Numbered from the stretch's first letter, positions 43,746-53,349 are shown. The stretch: DNA of 64,000 nt from Flavobacterium tegetincola DSM 22377 (GCF_000425485.1 NZ_KE384384.1:248001-312000); one strand, 5' to 3'. Translations and numbers: made by a program. Notes: generated from the sequence alone by a model not told the origin.

Positions 43746-45143
43746 TTATTTTCCAGTTCCAACCGCTTGAAAAATAAATCCGATTTTACGCATTTTTTCT
43801 GCATTTAAAACATTTCTTCCATCAAATACGAAAGCTGGTTTTTGCATACTATCGTATATTTTTTGCCAATCGTACTCTTTAAATTCATCCCATTCTGTTA
43901 AAACTGCAATTGCATGTGCTCCTTGACATGCTTGATACGCATCTTCCGCACAACTAATTCCTGACCGATTTTCACTTTCTGACCGGCTTCCTAAATAGTT
44001 CAGATCATTCTGAATCTGGGCGTCTTTAACTTGCGGATCAAAAACCTGTATATTTGCTTGTTCATTTAATAAATAATCAGCTACATATATTGCTGCGGAT
44101 TCCCTTGTATCATTTGTATCTTTTTTGAATGCCCATCCCAAAAATGCAATTTTCTTAGCTGAAACCGTATTGTACAATGTACTCACAATTGTTGTAGCAA
44201 AACGCCTTTTTTGATGGTCGTTCATAATAATCACTTGTTCCCAATAATCTGCTACTTCATGCAAGCCATAGGATTTAGCAATATATACTAAATTTAAAAT
44301 GTCTTTCTGAAAACAAGAACCACCAAAACCTACCGATGCCTTGAGGAATTTTGACCCAATACGACTGTCCATCCCAATAGCACGTGCCACTTCGCTGATG
44401 TCTGCTCCCGTTTTTTCACACAACTCCGACATCGCATTGATCGATGAAACTCGTTGTGCTAAGAATGCATTTGCGGTTAATTTGGACAACTCTGAACTCC
44501 ATAAATTAGTGGTAAGGATTTGATTATTCGGCACCCAATTTGCATAGATTTCAACTAAAGCATTTACAGCCTCTTGCCCTTCTGCACTACTATCACCTCC
44601 TATTAAGACGCGATCAGGATTTAATAAATCGCTAACAGCTGTACCTTCGGCCAAAAATTCAGGATTCGATAGTATCTGAAATTGCACTCCGTTTCCGGTA
44701 TTGTGTAAAATATTTTTAATTGCCTCTGCTGTTCGTACTGGTAGTGTTGATTTTTCAACAACAATTTTATCAGTCTTGGCAACTGCTGCAATCTGACGGG
44801 CACACAATTCAATATATTTCAAGTCTGCAGCCATTCCTTTACCTAAACCATAGGTTTTGGTTGGTGTATTCACTGAAATAAAAATCATATCCGCTTCCTC
44901 GATGGCCTGGTCTACGTTTGTGGAAAAAAATAAATTTCGTCCACGTGCTTCTGCAACGACGGCACTTAATCCTGGTTCAAATATGGGAATTTTACTTACA
45001 TCTACATCGTTCCAACCTGCAATACGAGATTCATTTGTATCAACTACCGTTACCTTAATATGTGGGCATTTCGCCGCAATAATTGCCATAGTAGGACCAC
45101 CAACGTAACCTGCACCGATACAACAAATTGATTTTATTCTCAT
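43746..45143 (-). CDS. ugd: UDP-glucose 6-dehydrogenase (long, eukaryote-like type)
   Basis: The 465 residues carry [52 protein letters not shown], and [19 protein letters not shown]. The catalytic Cys lies in [18 protein letters not shown]. The sequence style is that of the longer animal/plant UGDH group also found in Bacteroidota. It makes UDP-GlcA, feeding the 4-epimerase at 37412. It has its own TAnnTTTG box upstream. Confidence 0.92.
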   Translation of the reverse strand: MRIKSICCIGAGYVGGPTMAIIAAKCPHIKVTVVDTNESRIAGWNDVDVSKIPIFEPGLSAVVAEARGRNLFFSTNVDQAIEEADMIFISVNTPTKTYGLGKGMAADLKYIELCARQIAAVAKTDKIVVEKSTLPVRTAEAIKNILHNTGNGVQFQILSNPEFLAEGTAVSDLLNPDRVLIGGDSSAEGQEAVNALVEIYANWVPNNQILTTNLWSSELSKLTANAFLAQRVSSINAMSELCEKTGADISEVARAIGMDSRIGSKFLKASVGFGGSCFQKDILNLVYIAKSYGLHEVADYWEQVIIMNDHQKRRFATTIVSTLYNTVSAKKIAFLGWAFKKDTNDTRESAAIYVADYLLNEQANIQVFDPQVKDAQIQNDLNYLGSRSESENRSGISCAEDAYQACQGAHAIAVLTEWDEFKEYDWQKIYDSMQKPAFVFDGRNVLNAEKMRKIGFIFQAVGTGK

Positions 45144-45191
45144 TCTTCTTTATTACTATTATTATAAAAAATTTAATACTGCCTTATCTTG

Positions 45192-45199
45192 CAAAGATA
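45192..45199 (-). promoter_or_regulatory. TAnnTTTG -7 element upstream of ugd
   Basis: TATCTTTG on the minus strand lies about 49 bases before the ugd start. It suggests a start site separate from the wza/wzc promoter, at the head of the nucleotide-sugar genes. Confidence 0.5.
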
Positions 45200-45329
45200 T
45201 TATTATTCATCTTTAAAGGCTCTGTTTTTCTTAAAACTTACACAATGTTGCTCGAATTACTATTATTTTTTCTCAAACGAAGCCATCATTTTTTAACCGA
45301 CATCACTATAACAGATTAACTAGTAGCGA

Positions 45330-47759
45330 TTATTTTTTCCTGAACCGTTTTTGCCACAGGCTCTTTTTCTCGATTTCTTCGTCGTGGTAACCGTTCCCAT
45401 ACGCGCCGTATCCGTAATGGTACCCGTATTTTTGGTTGTTGTCAAACGCATTTAGCACTACGCTTACGTTTTTCAGTTCGCCTCTCTTTTGTCGTATGTT
45501 TAATTGCCCGATCATCCCTTTTGTGGTGTAATTCTGCCGTACAATATATAGGACTACGTCTGCAAAATTTGACAATTCCATCGCGTCCGAAACCAATCCG
45601 ATCGGAGGTGTATCGAGAATGATGTAATCGTACTTTTCTTTTAGTCGTTCCATCAATTCGTGAAGACGGTCGCTCATTAATAATTCGCCAGGGTTGGGTG
45701 GCAGCGGTCCCGCAGTAATTAAATCCAGGTGAGGGATAAATGTTGCCTGCGTCACTTCCTCAAGTGTGTGGGTTCCAATTAAATAATTTACCACTCCAAC
45801 TGCATTGGTTCCTTTAAAATCCTCAAATAATTTGGGCTTTCTCAAATCCAAGCCTACGATAACCGTCTTTTTTTCGCTTAGCGCAAAAACGGTTGCAATG
45901 TTGATGGAACAAAATGTTTTTCCTTCGCCAGAAACGGATGAGGTAATCATTAAAATTTTGGCACCCGTTACATTTTGCTTCTTGTATAAAAATTGCAACG
46001 AAGACCGGATTGCCCTGAACGATTCGGCCAATGCGGATTTTGAACGTTCAAAAACGGCGAGATTACTTTCGCCTTGGTTTTTACCGATGACACCCAGTAT
46101 AGGGATTTGAGTGATTTTCTCCAGATCTTCGCGGTACTGGATGGTATTGTTCAGCAGAAATACGATAAGGATGTATAAAAACGGGACAAGCACTCCTACA
46201 AAAAATGCTAAAATATAGTTGACTCCCGTTTTTGGACCTATAATTCCACCTCCGGTATCTTTTGCCGTATCAATGAATTTGATGTCCGATACATTGGCTG
46301 CCTTTACAATTTCTGCTTCGTTGCGTTTTGATAAAAACGAGCTGTAGATGTTGTCGCTCAAATTGTATTTTCGCTGGATTTTAAAAAGCTCTTGCTGGTT
46401 TTCAGGCAACACCTGCAATGCATTTTGCGCTTGCTTCATTTTGGCCGTCACCATGTTCAAGTCGTACTGTAGCGTTACTTTCGCAGCAGCTATATTGACC
46501 AGCAACACTTCCTTAATGGCCTGCATCTGGCTGTCAAAATCCTGAAACATTTTATCACTCTTAACTGCATACCGCCGTTCTGCTCTTTGCACTGAAAGAC
46601 TGATTAATTTTGACACATTGACCGTAATATTAGGGTCTTCAATACCTGCAACGGATGGCGCTGGTAATGTTGAAAAATCCTTACTATTTATCAGATATGC
46701 TTTTAACGTATTGTAATACGCTATTTTCCTTTGAATGGCGTCTTGCTGTAGTTCAAACGCACTTAACTTAGTGGACACATCCGCTCCACCATTTTCCAAT
46801 TGTATTACATCTTTTCCTTGACGGAACGCTTTTAATTCATCTCCAGAATCTTTGAGTTGTTGCTCCATTTGCAACATCGTATCGTCAATGAACTTGATGG
46901 TATTGGTCGCAAATTGATTTTTGGCAGCCAACTGGTTGTCGCTCAAAACCTCCACAGTCGTATTCAGGTAATCCACTATTTTGGCTTTATTGGTCCCTTG
47001 CATCGATAGTGTCAAAATGGAGCTTCCTGCAGAAATAGGTTGCGCTTCAACATTTTGGTACCGCGCCACCGTTTGGTCAAAGCCATCCAATCTTATAAAA
47101 TACTGCTTTTCAATGTAGCTTTCCGAAGTCTCTTTTAACTGAATACTGCAGTTTAGAAACGGCAATTTTATCTCTTCGCCTACTTTATATTTTTGTTGAA
47201 AAAGCGCTGGCTTCACTTTTAAGTGGCTGTCTTTTTTTTCTTTGTAATTGAAAAGGTTTACCCGTTCGTCTTCGAAAGGAATCGACAATTGGAATGTATT
47301 GGCAGTCAAAAATTGAATTTCCATCAATTGTCCGGTCAGCTGATCGTATTCTTCATTCAGATTTAGCTGAAAAGGAACTGATCCGTACGCGTCTACCAAA
47401 TTATACTCTCCTTGCTCGAGGTAATTGATGTAAAATTGCAGTCGGCTGATGACTTCCTCATTGTGTGAGCGCGAACGTAACATTGTGGAAACGGTTTGAA
47501 CTTTGTCCGAAGTGCCGCCCCAATTGAACACTAAACTGGTATTGGCCGTAAAAAAGGGATTGGTTTCCTCCTTGACGGAAATGGTATTGGAAAGCTGGTA
47601 TATTTTTTCTTTTCGGATATTGATTTGGTACGCTATTGTAAAAGCAAGCAGCCAACTCACCAAAAAAAGTTTCCAATAGCTTCCTGTTTTGACTAAAAAA
47701 CCTTTAAAATCAAAAGTGCTTGAATGTTCTGAAAGTGTAAAATCTTTGGTGTCAAACAT
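45330..47759 (-). CDS. Wzc-like polysaccharide co-polymerase with BY-kinase domain
   Basis: In this 809-residue protein, membrane segments near residues 35-50 and about 510-535 flank a large periplasmic Wzz/coiled-coil region. A cytoplasmic bacterial tyrosine kinase domain follows. Walker A is SSVSGEGKTF with K614, A' is VIVGLDLRKP and Walker B is YDYIILDTPPIGL. The C-terminus has six tyrosines in about 16 residues (KYGYHYGYGAYGNGY), the usual autophosphorylation tail. It controls polymer length and export with the Wza-like protein encoded just upstream. No cognate Wzb phosphatase is in the window. Confidence 0.93.
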   Translation of the reverse strand: MFDTKDFTLSEHSSTFDFKGFLVKTGSYWKLFLVSWLLAFTIAYQINIRKEKIYQLSNTISVKEETNPFFTANTSLVFNWGGTSDKVQTVSTMLRSRSHNEEVISRLQFYINYLEQGEYNLVDAYGSVPFQLNLNEEYDQLTGQLMEIQFLTANTFQLSIPFEDERVNLFNYKEKKDSHLKVKPALFQQKYKVGEEIKLPFLNCSIQLKETSESYIEKQYFIRLDGFDQTVARYQNVEAQPISAGSSILTLSMQGTNKAKIVDYLNTTVEVLSDNQLAAKNQFATNTIKFIDDTMLQMEQQLKDSGDELKAFRQGKDVIQLENGGADVSTKLSAFELQQDAIQRKIAYYNTLKAYLINSKDFSTLPAPSVAGIEDPNITVNVSKLISLSVQRAERRYAVKSDKMFQDFDSQMQAIKEVLLVNIAAAKVTLQYDLNMVTAKMKQAQNALQVLPENQQELFKIQRKYNLSDNIYSSFLSKRNEAEIVKAANVSDIKFIDTAKDTGGGIIGPKTGVNYILAFFVGVLVPFLYILIVFLLNNTIQYREDLEKITQIPILGVIGKNQGESNLAVFERSKSALAESFRAIRSSLQFLYKKQNVTGAKILMITSSVSGEGKTFCSINIATVFALSEKKTVIVGLDLRKPKLFEDFKGTNAVGVVNYLIGTHTLEEVTQATFIPHLDLITAGPLPPNPGELLMSDRLHELMERLKEKYDYIILDTPPIGLVSDAMELSNFADVVLYIVRQNYTTKGMIGQLNIRQKRGELKNVSVVLNAFDNNQKYGYHYGYGAYGNGYHDEEIEKKSLWQKRFRKK

Positions 47760-47768
47760 AAGGATGTA

Positions 47769-48569
47769 TTAACGGGTTAACAACAAATAAGTGGTGGTTG
47801 CCAAACTTAAAAGTGTGACAATCGTTCCCAAAGATTGGATTCCTGTAGTTCCCGTTCCCCACGATTTCTGCGCAAGTGGCTTGACGTATATGTAATCGTT
47901 GGGTTGCAAATAATAGAACGGCGACTCCATTGCTTTTCTGTCTGTCAAATCAATGTCATGCATTTCCGTTCCGTACGGATATTGCCTGATGATGGTTACA
48001 TTTTTTCGATCGCCAATAATGGTTATGTCTCCCGCGTTTGCAATTGCTTCCAATACTGTTACGCGTTCTTGGTACATCGTTTTGGTTCCTGGCGCACCAA
48101 TTTCGCCGTTAATGGTAAATCGCAATCCTGCCATTTTTACCGTCACAAATATATTTGCTTCCTTATTAAAATAATTTTCCAGCAATTCTTTTTCAATTTT
48201 CAATCGCACCTCGTCCAGCGTAAAACCCATAATGTTGATTTCTCCAATTATAGGAATACGGATGTTCCCGTGGCTGTCTACCGTAAAGCCGTCGTAATAG
48301 GTGTCTTGTTCTCTTCGCAATTGATTTCCGTTCGAAGCGCCTAGCGTGTTGCTTGGATTAAAAATAGCCACTAACGCTGGGTCGATGGCTTTTATATTTA
48401 AGGAAATGATGTCGTTGGTTTGCAAACGGTATTCTGGAGTCAGTACCGGTTTTAGCATTTTTTCAGCCCCTTGACTGGTGTCTTGCAGATAAATCAATTG
48501 TTTTCGAGATACACACGAAGTAAGCATTACAGCAATTATGCAAAGTATTCCGATCCTTTCCAATCTCAT
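47769..48569 (-). CDS. Wza-like outer-membrane polysaccharide export lipoprotein
   Basis: The 266 residues begin with a lipoprotein signal (IIAVMLTSC, lipidated C19). A poly-export (BexD/CtrA/VexA) domain follows (YRLQTNDIISLNIKAID, IPIIGEINIMGFTLDEV). One SLBB-type domain (FTINGEIGAPGTKTMYQE, ANAGDITIIGDRKN) comes next, and a C-terminal hydrophobic helix ends LATTTYLLLTR. It is shorter than E. coli Wza but normal for Bacteroidota. It is the first gene of the minus-strand polysaccharide locus. Confidence 0.92.
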   Translation of the reverse strand: MRLERIGILCIIAVMLTSCVSRKQLIYLQDTSQGAEKMLKPVLTPEYRLQTNDIISLNIKAIDPALVAIFNPSNTLGASNGNQLRREQDTYYDGFTVDSHGNIRIPIIGEINIMGFTLDEVRLKIEKELLENYFNKEANIFVTVKMAGLRFTINGEIGAPGTKTMYQERVTVLEAIANAGDITIIGDRKNVTIIRQYPYGTEMHDIDLTDRKAMESPFYYLQPNDYIYVKPLAQKSWGTGTTGIQSLGTIVTLLSLATTTYLLLTR

Positions 48570-48587
48570 TTGAAACTATTTATAGAA

Positions 48588-48595
48588 CAAATATA
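48588..48595 (-). promoter_or_regulatory. TAnnTTTG -7 element upstream of the export genes
   Basis: TATATTTG on the minus strand, 18 bases before the wza-like ATG, gives a leader of about ten bases. It is the likely entry promoter of the polysaccharide locus. Confidence 0.55.
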
Positions 48596-48632
48596 ACTTT
48601 TCATTTAGAACTATGAAATTTGACGGCATTAA

Positions 48633-49253
48633 TTAATTGTTTTTAAATGCATTTTCAAACGGAACGCGATGTACAATACTTCTACCTAAGGTTACTTCAT
48701 CTGCATATTCAAGTTCATCTCCCACGGCAATTCCTCGTGCAATAGTGGAAATGGTCAAACCCGGATTTTTAATTTGCTTGAAAATATAAAAATTGGTTGT
48801 ATCGCCTTCCATTGTAGAGCTTAGCGCTAAAATCATTTCGTTTACCGCGCCTGAATTTACTTTTTCTATCAGCGACGTAATTTTCAATTGACTTGGTCCC
48901 ACTCCATCGATGGGCGAGATTTTGCCCCCTAAAACGTGGTAAATTCCTTTGAACTGTCCGGTGTTTTCAATTGCCATTACATCACGAACGTCTTCTACGA
49001 CACATATCAATTGATGGTTGCGGCTTGGATTGGCACAAATTTCACAAATGATTTCATCTGAAATATTGTGGCAATTGTCGCATAATTTGATATCCGTACG
49101 CATCTGACTCAAGGCTTGCGTTAAAAAACCAGTGCGTTCTTCGGGTTGTTTTAATAAATGTAACACTAAACGCAACGCCGTTCGCTTGCCAATTCCAGGC
49201 AATTGAGCCATTTCATTGACTGCTTTTTCTAAAAGTTTTGATGAAAATTCCAT
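48633..49253 (-). CDS. recR: Recombination protein RecR
   Basis: The 206-residue protein starts at the ATG at 49253 ([20 protein letters not shown]); a TTG three codons earlier lies inside the promoter motif and is less likely. The helix-hairpin-helix [17 protein letters not shown] is followed by a four-Cys zinc finger (C58, C61, C70, C73) and a Toprim domain ([32 protein letters not shown]). It acts with RecO/RecF to load RecA at gaps. It is unrelated to the polysaccharide genes and marks the locus's right boundary. Confidence 0.95.
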   Translation of the reverse strand: MEFSSKLLEKAVNEMAQLPGIGKRTALRLVLHLLKQPEERTGFLTQALSQMRTDIKLCDNCHNISDEIICEICANPSRNHQLICVVEDVRDVMAIENTGQFKGIYHVLGGKISPIDGVGPSQLKITSLIEKVNSGAVNEMILALSSTMEGDTTNFYIFKQIKNPGLTISTIARGIAVGDELEYADEVTLGRSIVHRVPFENAFKNN

Positions 49254-49259
49254 AGAGGA

Positions 49260-49267
49260 CAAAGGTA
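49260..49267 (-). promoter_or_regulatory. TAnnTTTG -7 element directly before the recR start
   Basis: TACCTTTG on the minus strand ends six bases before the ATG at 49253. Transcription would begin at or next to the start codon, so the mRNA may be leaderless. Confidence 0.5.
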
Positions 49268-49690
49268 AGGAAAAAGTGTTTAGTTTTTGGATGGAAGTTG
49301 GGAGGTGGAAGTTGGGAGGTTGGAGGTTATCGGTTATCGGTTATCGGTTGTGGGTTGTAAGTTGGAGGTTATAGGTTATTAGGTGGGAGGTTAAAAGTTG
49401 AGAGTTGGAGGTAGGGGTTGTGGGTTGTAAGTTGTAAGTTGTAGGTTATAGGTTATCGGTTGTGGGTTGTAAGTTGGAGGTTGTAGGTTATAGGTTATTA
49501 GGTTATTAGGTTGGAGGTTAAAAGTTGAGAGTTGTAGGTTATAGGTTGTAAGTTATTAGGTGGGAGGTTAAAAGTTGGGAGTTGTAGGTTATAGGTGGGA
49601 GGTGGGAGGTTATTAGGTTGGAGGTTGTGGGTTTTGGTATTTGCACTTTGAAAATTTTTAGCTACTTTGGCGGTTAAATTCAACTGCTGC
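49268..49690 (+). repeat. Array of seven-base G/T repeats (GGTTRTN)
   Basis: From about 49295 to 49640 the sequence is a run of variants of GGTTATA, GGTTATC, GGTTGTG, GGTTGTA, AGTTGGA and GGTTAAA. They are spaced mostly seven bases apart, with occasional eight-base units (AGGTTATT, AGGTGGGA). G is always on the plus strand. No gene lies here; an apparent minus-strand reading frame is a product of the repeat. The tail to 49690 is the upstream region of the symporter. Confidence 0.85.
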
Positions 49691-51193
49691 ATGACTCCGA
49701 CTTTTATTCTTACTTTGATTGCTGTTTATTTTGGTGTATTATTTTTGATATCGCACTTTGTGAGCAAGAAAGATGGCGGTAATGCGGCGTTCTTTAGTGC
49801 TAATAAAAATGCCAAATGGTATCTTGTGGCTTTTGGGATGATTGGGACGGCCTTATCCGGCGTTACTTTTATTTCTGTTCCGGGGCAAGTGGGGTCGCCT
49901 GATGTTCAGTTTAAATATTTCCAATTTGTATTGGGAAATGCCATCGGCTTTTTATTGATTGCAAGCGTATTGCTGCCTTTGTATTACCGGATGAATTTGA
50001 CTTCCATTTACGGGTATATCGAAAAGCGTTTGGGTACTGTTTCTTATAAAACCGCTGCTACGATTTTCTTAATTAGTCGCACCATTGGTTCTGCAGCCCG
50101 ATTGTATCTCGTGGTTTTGGTTTTGCAACGTTATGTATTTGATGCTTTTGGCGTGCCATTTTGGTTTACCGTATTGGGTTCTTTGGCACTTATATTTTCT
50201 TATACTTACAGAGGCGGACTTAAAACAATTATCATCACGGATACGTTGCAAACGTTATTCTTAGTTTCTTCGGTTATTTTTACGATTTATTTCATTTGCT
50301 CTAGTTTAGATTATTCGTTTTTCGAAGCTTTTGACGCAGTGAAAAGTAGTAGCTATTCTAAAATCTTTTTCTATGAAGACGCATTGAAAAGTAACTTTTT
50401 TGTCAAGCAAATTCTAGGTGGTATTTTTGTAACTCTTGCCATGGTCGGCCTCGATCAAGATTTGATGCAGAAAAATTTGAGCTGTGCGACCATTGGCGAA
50501 GCACAGAAAAACATGTACGTTTTTACAGGAATTTTCGTTTTGATCAACTTGTTTTTCTTGAGTGTGGGTGCATTGCTTTACATTTATGCAGAGAAAAACG
50601 GGATTTCCATACCGCTGGATGCCGTGACTGGACAACCTAGAACCGACTTGTTGTTTCCCGAAATTGCATTCAATCATCTCACTTTAATTCCAGCGATTGT
50701 GTTTTTATTGGGTCTTACCGCAGCTACTTTTGCTACAACAGATTCGGCATTAACCGCTTTGACTACTTCCTTTTGTGTAGATTTCTTGCACATGGACAAA
50801 CAAACCGAACCTGACAATGGAAAAGCTGTTCGCACCAGACATTTGGTACACATTGGATTTTCACTGTTGATGTTTGGTGTTATCATGGTTATTTTTTGGA
50901 TGAACAGCGACTCGGTGGTGAGTTTAATATTTAAAATCGCGGCATTTACTTACGGTCCACTTCTCGGACTTTATGCTTTTGGACTTTTTGTAAAAACCAA
51001 AACCGTAAAAAACAATTGGGTGCCATTGGTCTGCATTTTGGCTCCAGCCATTACTTTTTTAATGAGCACGTATTCTGCTGAATTGTTTGGCAACTATCAA
51101 TTTGCCGAAGAATTGATTATCATCAATGGTGGATTGACCTTCTTGGGGTTGTTGTTGATTTCAAAGCCTGCAGTGGAGGGTACGAGGTTTTAA
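49691..51193 (+). CDS. Sodium:solute symporter family protein
   Basis: The 500 residues start at the ATG at 49691 (MTPTFILTLIAVYFGVLF); an earlier ATG adds eight non-hydrophobic residues. About 13 membrane segments are present. SSS features include KWYLVAFGMIGTALSGVTFISVPG near residues 42-65, YIEKRLGTVSYKTAATIFLI and LGLTAATFATTDSALTALTT, which lines the sodium site. The substrate is not predictable. The gene is flanked on both sides by G/T-rich repeat arrays. Confidence 0.92.
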   Translation: MTPTFILTLIAVYFGVLFLISHFVSKKDGGNAAFFSANKNAKWYLVAFGMIGTALSGVTFISVPGQVGSPDVQFKYFQFVLGNAIGFLLIASVLLPLYYRMNLTSIYGYIEKRLGTVSYKTAATIFLISRTIGSAARLYLVVLVLQRYVFDAFGVPFWFTVLGSLALIFSYTYRGGLKTIIITDTLQTLFLVSSVIFTIYFICSSLDYSFFEAFDAVKSSSYSKIFFYEDALKSNFFVKQILGGIFVTLAMVGLDQDLMQKNLSCATIGEAQKNMYVFTGIFVLINLFFLSVGALLYIYAEKNGISIPLDAVTGQPRTDLLFPEIAFNHLTLIPAIVFLLGLTAATFATTDSALTALTTSFCVDFLHMDKQTEPDNGKAVRTRHLVHIGFSLLMFGVIMVIFWMNSDSVVSLIFKIAAFTYGPLLGLYAFGLFVKTKTVKNNWVPLVCILAPAITFLMSTYSAELFGNYQFAEELIIINGGLTFLGLLLISKPAVEGTRF

Positions 51194-51745
51194 GGGTTTT
51201 TTTTCGGTTGTGGGTTTTATGTTGTCGGTTGTCGGTTGTCGGTTTTGAGCATTGGAGTGGAATGTGATTCTTTTTTGAACTAGATGATTTATATTTTTGG
51301 GATTGTTGTTGGTTTTAGAGTTGTCGGTTTTATGTTGTCGGTTGTAAGTTGTCGGTTGTCGGTTGTCGGTTTTGAGCATTGGAGTGGAATGTGAATCTTT
51401 TTTGAACTAGACGAGTGATGTTTTTGGGATTGTTGTTGTTTTTAGAGTTGTAGGTTTTATGTTGTCGGTTGTAAGTTGTCGGTTGTCGGTTGTCGGTTGT
51501 CGGTTTTGAGCATTGGAGTGGAATGTGTTTGAATTACATGATTGTATTTCAGATGAATGCGCTTGGGGAAACGTCGTTTCTAACTATTTACCTCTTTTGA
51601 GTTACCATTTGCACCTTGAATGAATTCTAAGCATTCTCTAATTACTATAACTCATATATTAAGCAACTCTTAAGCATATAATTACACCACAAATCAGTTA
51701 TATTGCGTTCTTTGTACTAGAAATTAATTACAAAATCTACTGCAT
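51194..51745 (+). repeat. Three tandem copies of a unit of about 130 bases with GGTTGTC heptads
   Basis: TTTGAGCATTGGAGTGGAATG recurs near 51244, 51371 and 51505, giving periods of about 127 and 134 bases. Each copy is preceded by runs of GGTTGTC/GGTTGTA/GGTTTTAT, and the first two are followed by TTTTTTGAACTAGA. The length differences come from the number of GGTTGTC heptads. Beyond 51540 the sequence is AT-rich and leads into the thioredoxin gene. No gene is present. Confidence 0.8.
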
Positions 51746-52177
51746 ATGAAAGCGTTAGTCCTTCTCCTCTTTTTTATAATCCCAATTCAATGGGAACCTA
51801 GTTTTGAGCATGCAAAAGTGTTAGCGAAAGAAAAGAATGAATTGATTCTACTTAATTTTTCGGGTTCGGATTGGTGCGTGCCTTGCATCGGTCTTCGTAA
51901 AGAATTCTTGGAATCCGAAGCGTTTACTGCCTTTGCCAATGAAAATTTAATTCTGGTCAATGCTGATTTTCCGCGAAGAAAGAAAAATAGTCCCGCTACG
52001 GAACAACTCAAACGTAATGAAGCGCTGGCGGAACTTTACAACCCAAATGGCGTTTTTCCGCTTACGTTGTTGCTCACTTCGGATGGAAAAGTTGTAACGT
52101 CTTGGGATGGAAAACCAAAAGTTTCGGTTGAACAGTGGATTGCAGAAATTCAAACGTTCTGTCAGGCAAACAAGTAA
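51746..52177 (+). CDS. Exported thioredoxin-family protein
   Basis: The 143-residue protein has a short N-terminal hydrophobic signal (MKALVLLLFFIIPIQW). A thioredoxin-7-like fold follows, with FSGSDWCVPC (C44, C47) and GVFPLTLLLTSDGKVV, whose Phe-Pro is the cis-Pro region. It is probably a periplasmic disulfide reductase. It starts a four-gene unit with ApbE, DUF4266 and DUF3570 proteins. Such a reductase could keep the Cys-Gly-Cys tail of the DUF4266 protein reduced. Confidence 0.85.
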   Translation: MKALVLLLFFIIPIQWEPSFEHAKVLAKEKNELILLNFSGSDWCVPCIGLRKEFLESEAFTAFANENLILVNADFPRRKKNSPATEQLKRNEALAELYNPNGVFPLTLLLTSDGKVVTSWDGKPKVSVEQWIAEIQTFCQANK

Positions 52178-52183
52178 AGCGGT

Positions 52184-53107
52184 ATGCAAAAGTTTTCAAC
52201 TTCACTTCAATTAATGGGTAACAGGTTCACCATCACAGTGGTGAGTAGCGATCCTGATTTTGCGGAAACGCAGATTCAAATTGCCATAACAGAAATCCAA
52301 CGCATTGAAGCGCTTTTTACCACTTATAATTCTAATAGTCAGACTGCATTGATCAATGAAAATGCTGGAATTCAGCCTGTAAAAGTAGACCGAGAAGTTT
52401 TTGATTTGATACATAGGAGTTTGCACATTTCTAAGATTACGCAAGGTGCATTTGATATTTCTTACGGGAGTATTGATAAAAGTCTTTGGAATTTTGACAA
52501 AACCATGACGACACTTCCGAGTACAGAAGAAGCCTTAAAAATGGTTCATTTGATCGATTACACGAACATCATTTTGAACTCTGAAAACCAAACTGTTTTT
52601 CTAAAAGAAAAAGGAATGCGCATCGGATTTGGTGGTATTGGAAAAGGATATGCTGCTGAAATGGCAAAAAAACTGTTACTAAATAACGGCGTCCAAAATG
52701 GTATTATCAATGCGAGTGGCGACTTGACCGCCTGGGGATTTCAACCCAACGGAAAACCGTGGACTATAGGAATTGCCAATCCCAACCTTCCTGAAAATGC
52801 TTTTTCTTATTTGGAAATTTCCAATAAAGCCATTGCTACTTCTGGGAATTATGAAAAATTTGTCACCATCAAAGGTAAAAAATATTCGCACACTATTGAC
52901 CCAAAAACGGGGTTACCGATTACAGGAATTAAAAGCGTAACGGTCATTAGCAACAATGCTGAATTTGCCGATGCAATGGCCACACCAATTGCTGTTATGG
53001 GAATTGAAAACGGCTTGTATTTAGTGGACCAACTGCCCGACTTATACTGCATCATCATTGACGATTTTAATACCATTTACACTTCAAAAAACATTCACCT
53101 CTCATGA
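52184..53107 (+). CDS. apbE: FAD:protein FMN transferase
   Basis: The 307-residue protein has ApbE motifs FGGIGKGYAAEMAKKLL, NASGDLTAWG, ATSGNYEKF, HTIDPKTGLPI and the metal-binding DAMATPIAVMG. It transfers FMN from FAD onto Ser/Thr of target proteins. It begins directly in the catalytic domain (MQKFSTSLQLMGNRFTITVV) with no evident signal peptide, which is unusual for a protein that is normally periplasmic. The gene starts seven bases after the thioredoxin gene and overlaps the DUF4266 gene by four bases, so translation is coupled to it. Confidence 0.92.
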   Translation: MQKFSTSLQLMGNRFTITVVSSDPDFAETQIQIAITEIQRIEALFTTYNSNSQTALINENAGIQPVKVDREVFDLIHRSLHISKITQGAFDISYGSIDKSLWNFDKTMTTLPSTEEALKMVHLIDYTNIILNSENQTVFLKEKGMRIGFGGIGKGYAAEMAKKLLLNNGVQNGIINASGDLTAWGFQPNGKPWTIGIANPNLPENAFSYLEISNKAIATSGNYEKFVTIKGKKYSHTIDPKTGLPITGIKSVTVISNNAEFADAMATPIAVMGIENGLYLVDQLPDLYCIIIDDFNTIYTSKNIHLS

Positions 53108-53334
53108 AAAACATTTTAAAAAATAGCGTCATCGGAGTATCCTTATTTCTTTTAGGACTCACCTTTACCTCTTGCGAAGCGGTCAAACCGTATCAAAAAA
53201 GTAAAATTAACGATTCGGAAATGATCTTGTCCAACCGAAAAATACAGAAAACAGAGAATAGTTTTCAAACCTACCGCGAAGGTGCTTCTGGAGCAAATGG
53301 CGGAAAAACAGGTGGTGGATGTGGTTGCAATTAA
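53104..53334 (+). CDS. DUF4266 small lipoprotein with C-terminal Cys-Gly-Cys
   Basis: This 76-residue protein has a lipoprotein signal ending LTFTSC (lipidated C24). A short linker with VKPYQKSKINDSEMIL follows, then a Gly-rich tail ending GGGCGCN. The segment REGASGANGG (58-67) resembles the DGxSGAT motif at which ApbE attaches FMN, but with Glu and Asn at the ends. It is encoded in a four-base overlap with apbE and followed by the DUF3570 protein. It is a candidate flavin or metal carrier; none of this is shown experimentally here. Confidence 0.85.
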   Translation: MKNILKNSVIGVSLFLLGLTFTSCEAVKPYQKSKINDSEMILSNRKIQKTENSFQTYREGASGANGGKTGGGCGCN

Positions 53335-53349
53335 TTTGAAACAGAAAAG

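Noticed and set aside
45128-45319. Plus-strand frame of 63 codons between ugd and the Wzc-like gene
   Set aside because: It covers the ugd promoter region, is AT-rich and has no recognisable features.
49498-49692. Minus-strand frame of 64 codons (NLQPNNLPPPTYN...)
   Set aside because: It is the translation of the G/T heptad array and runs into the symporter start.
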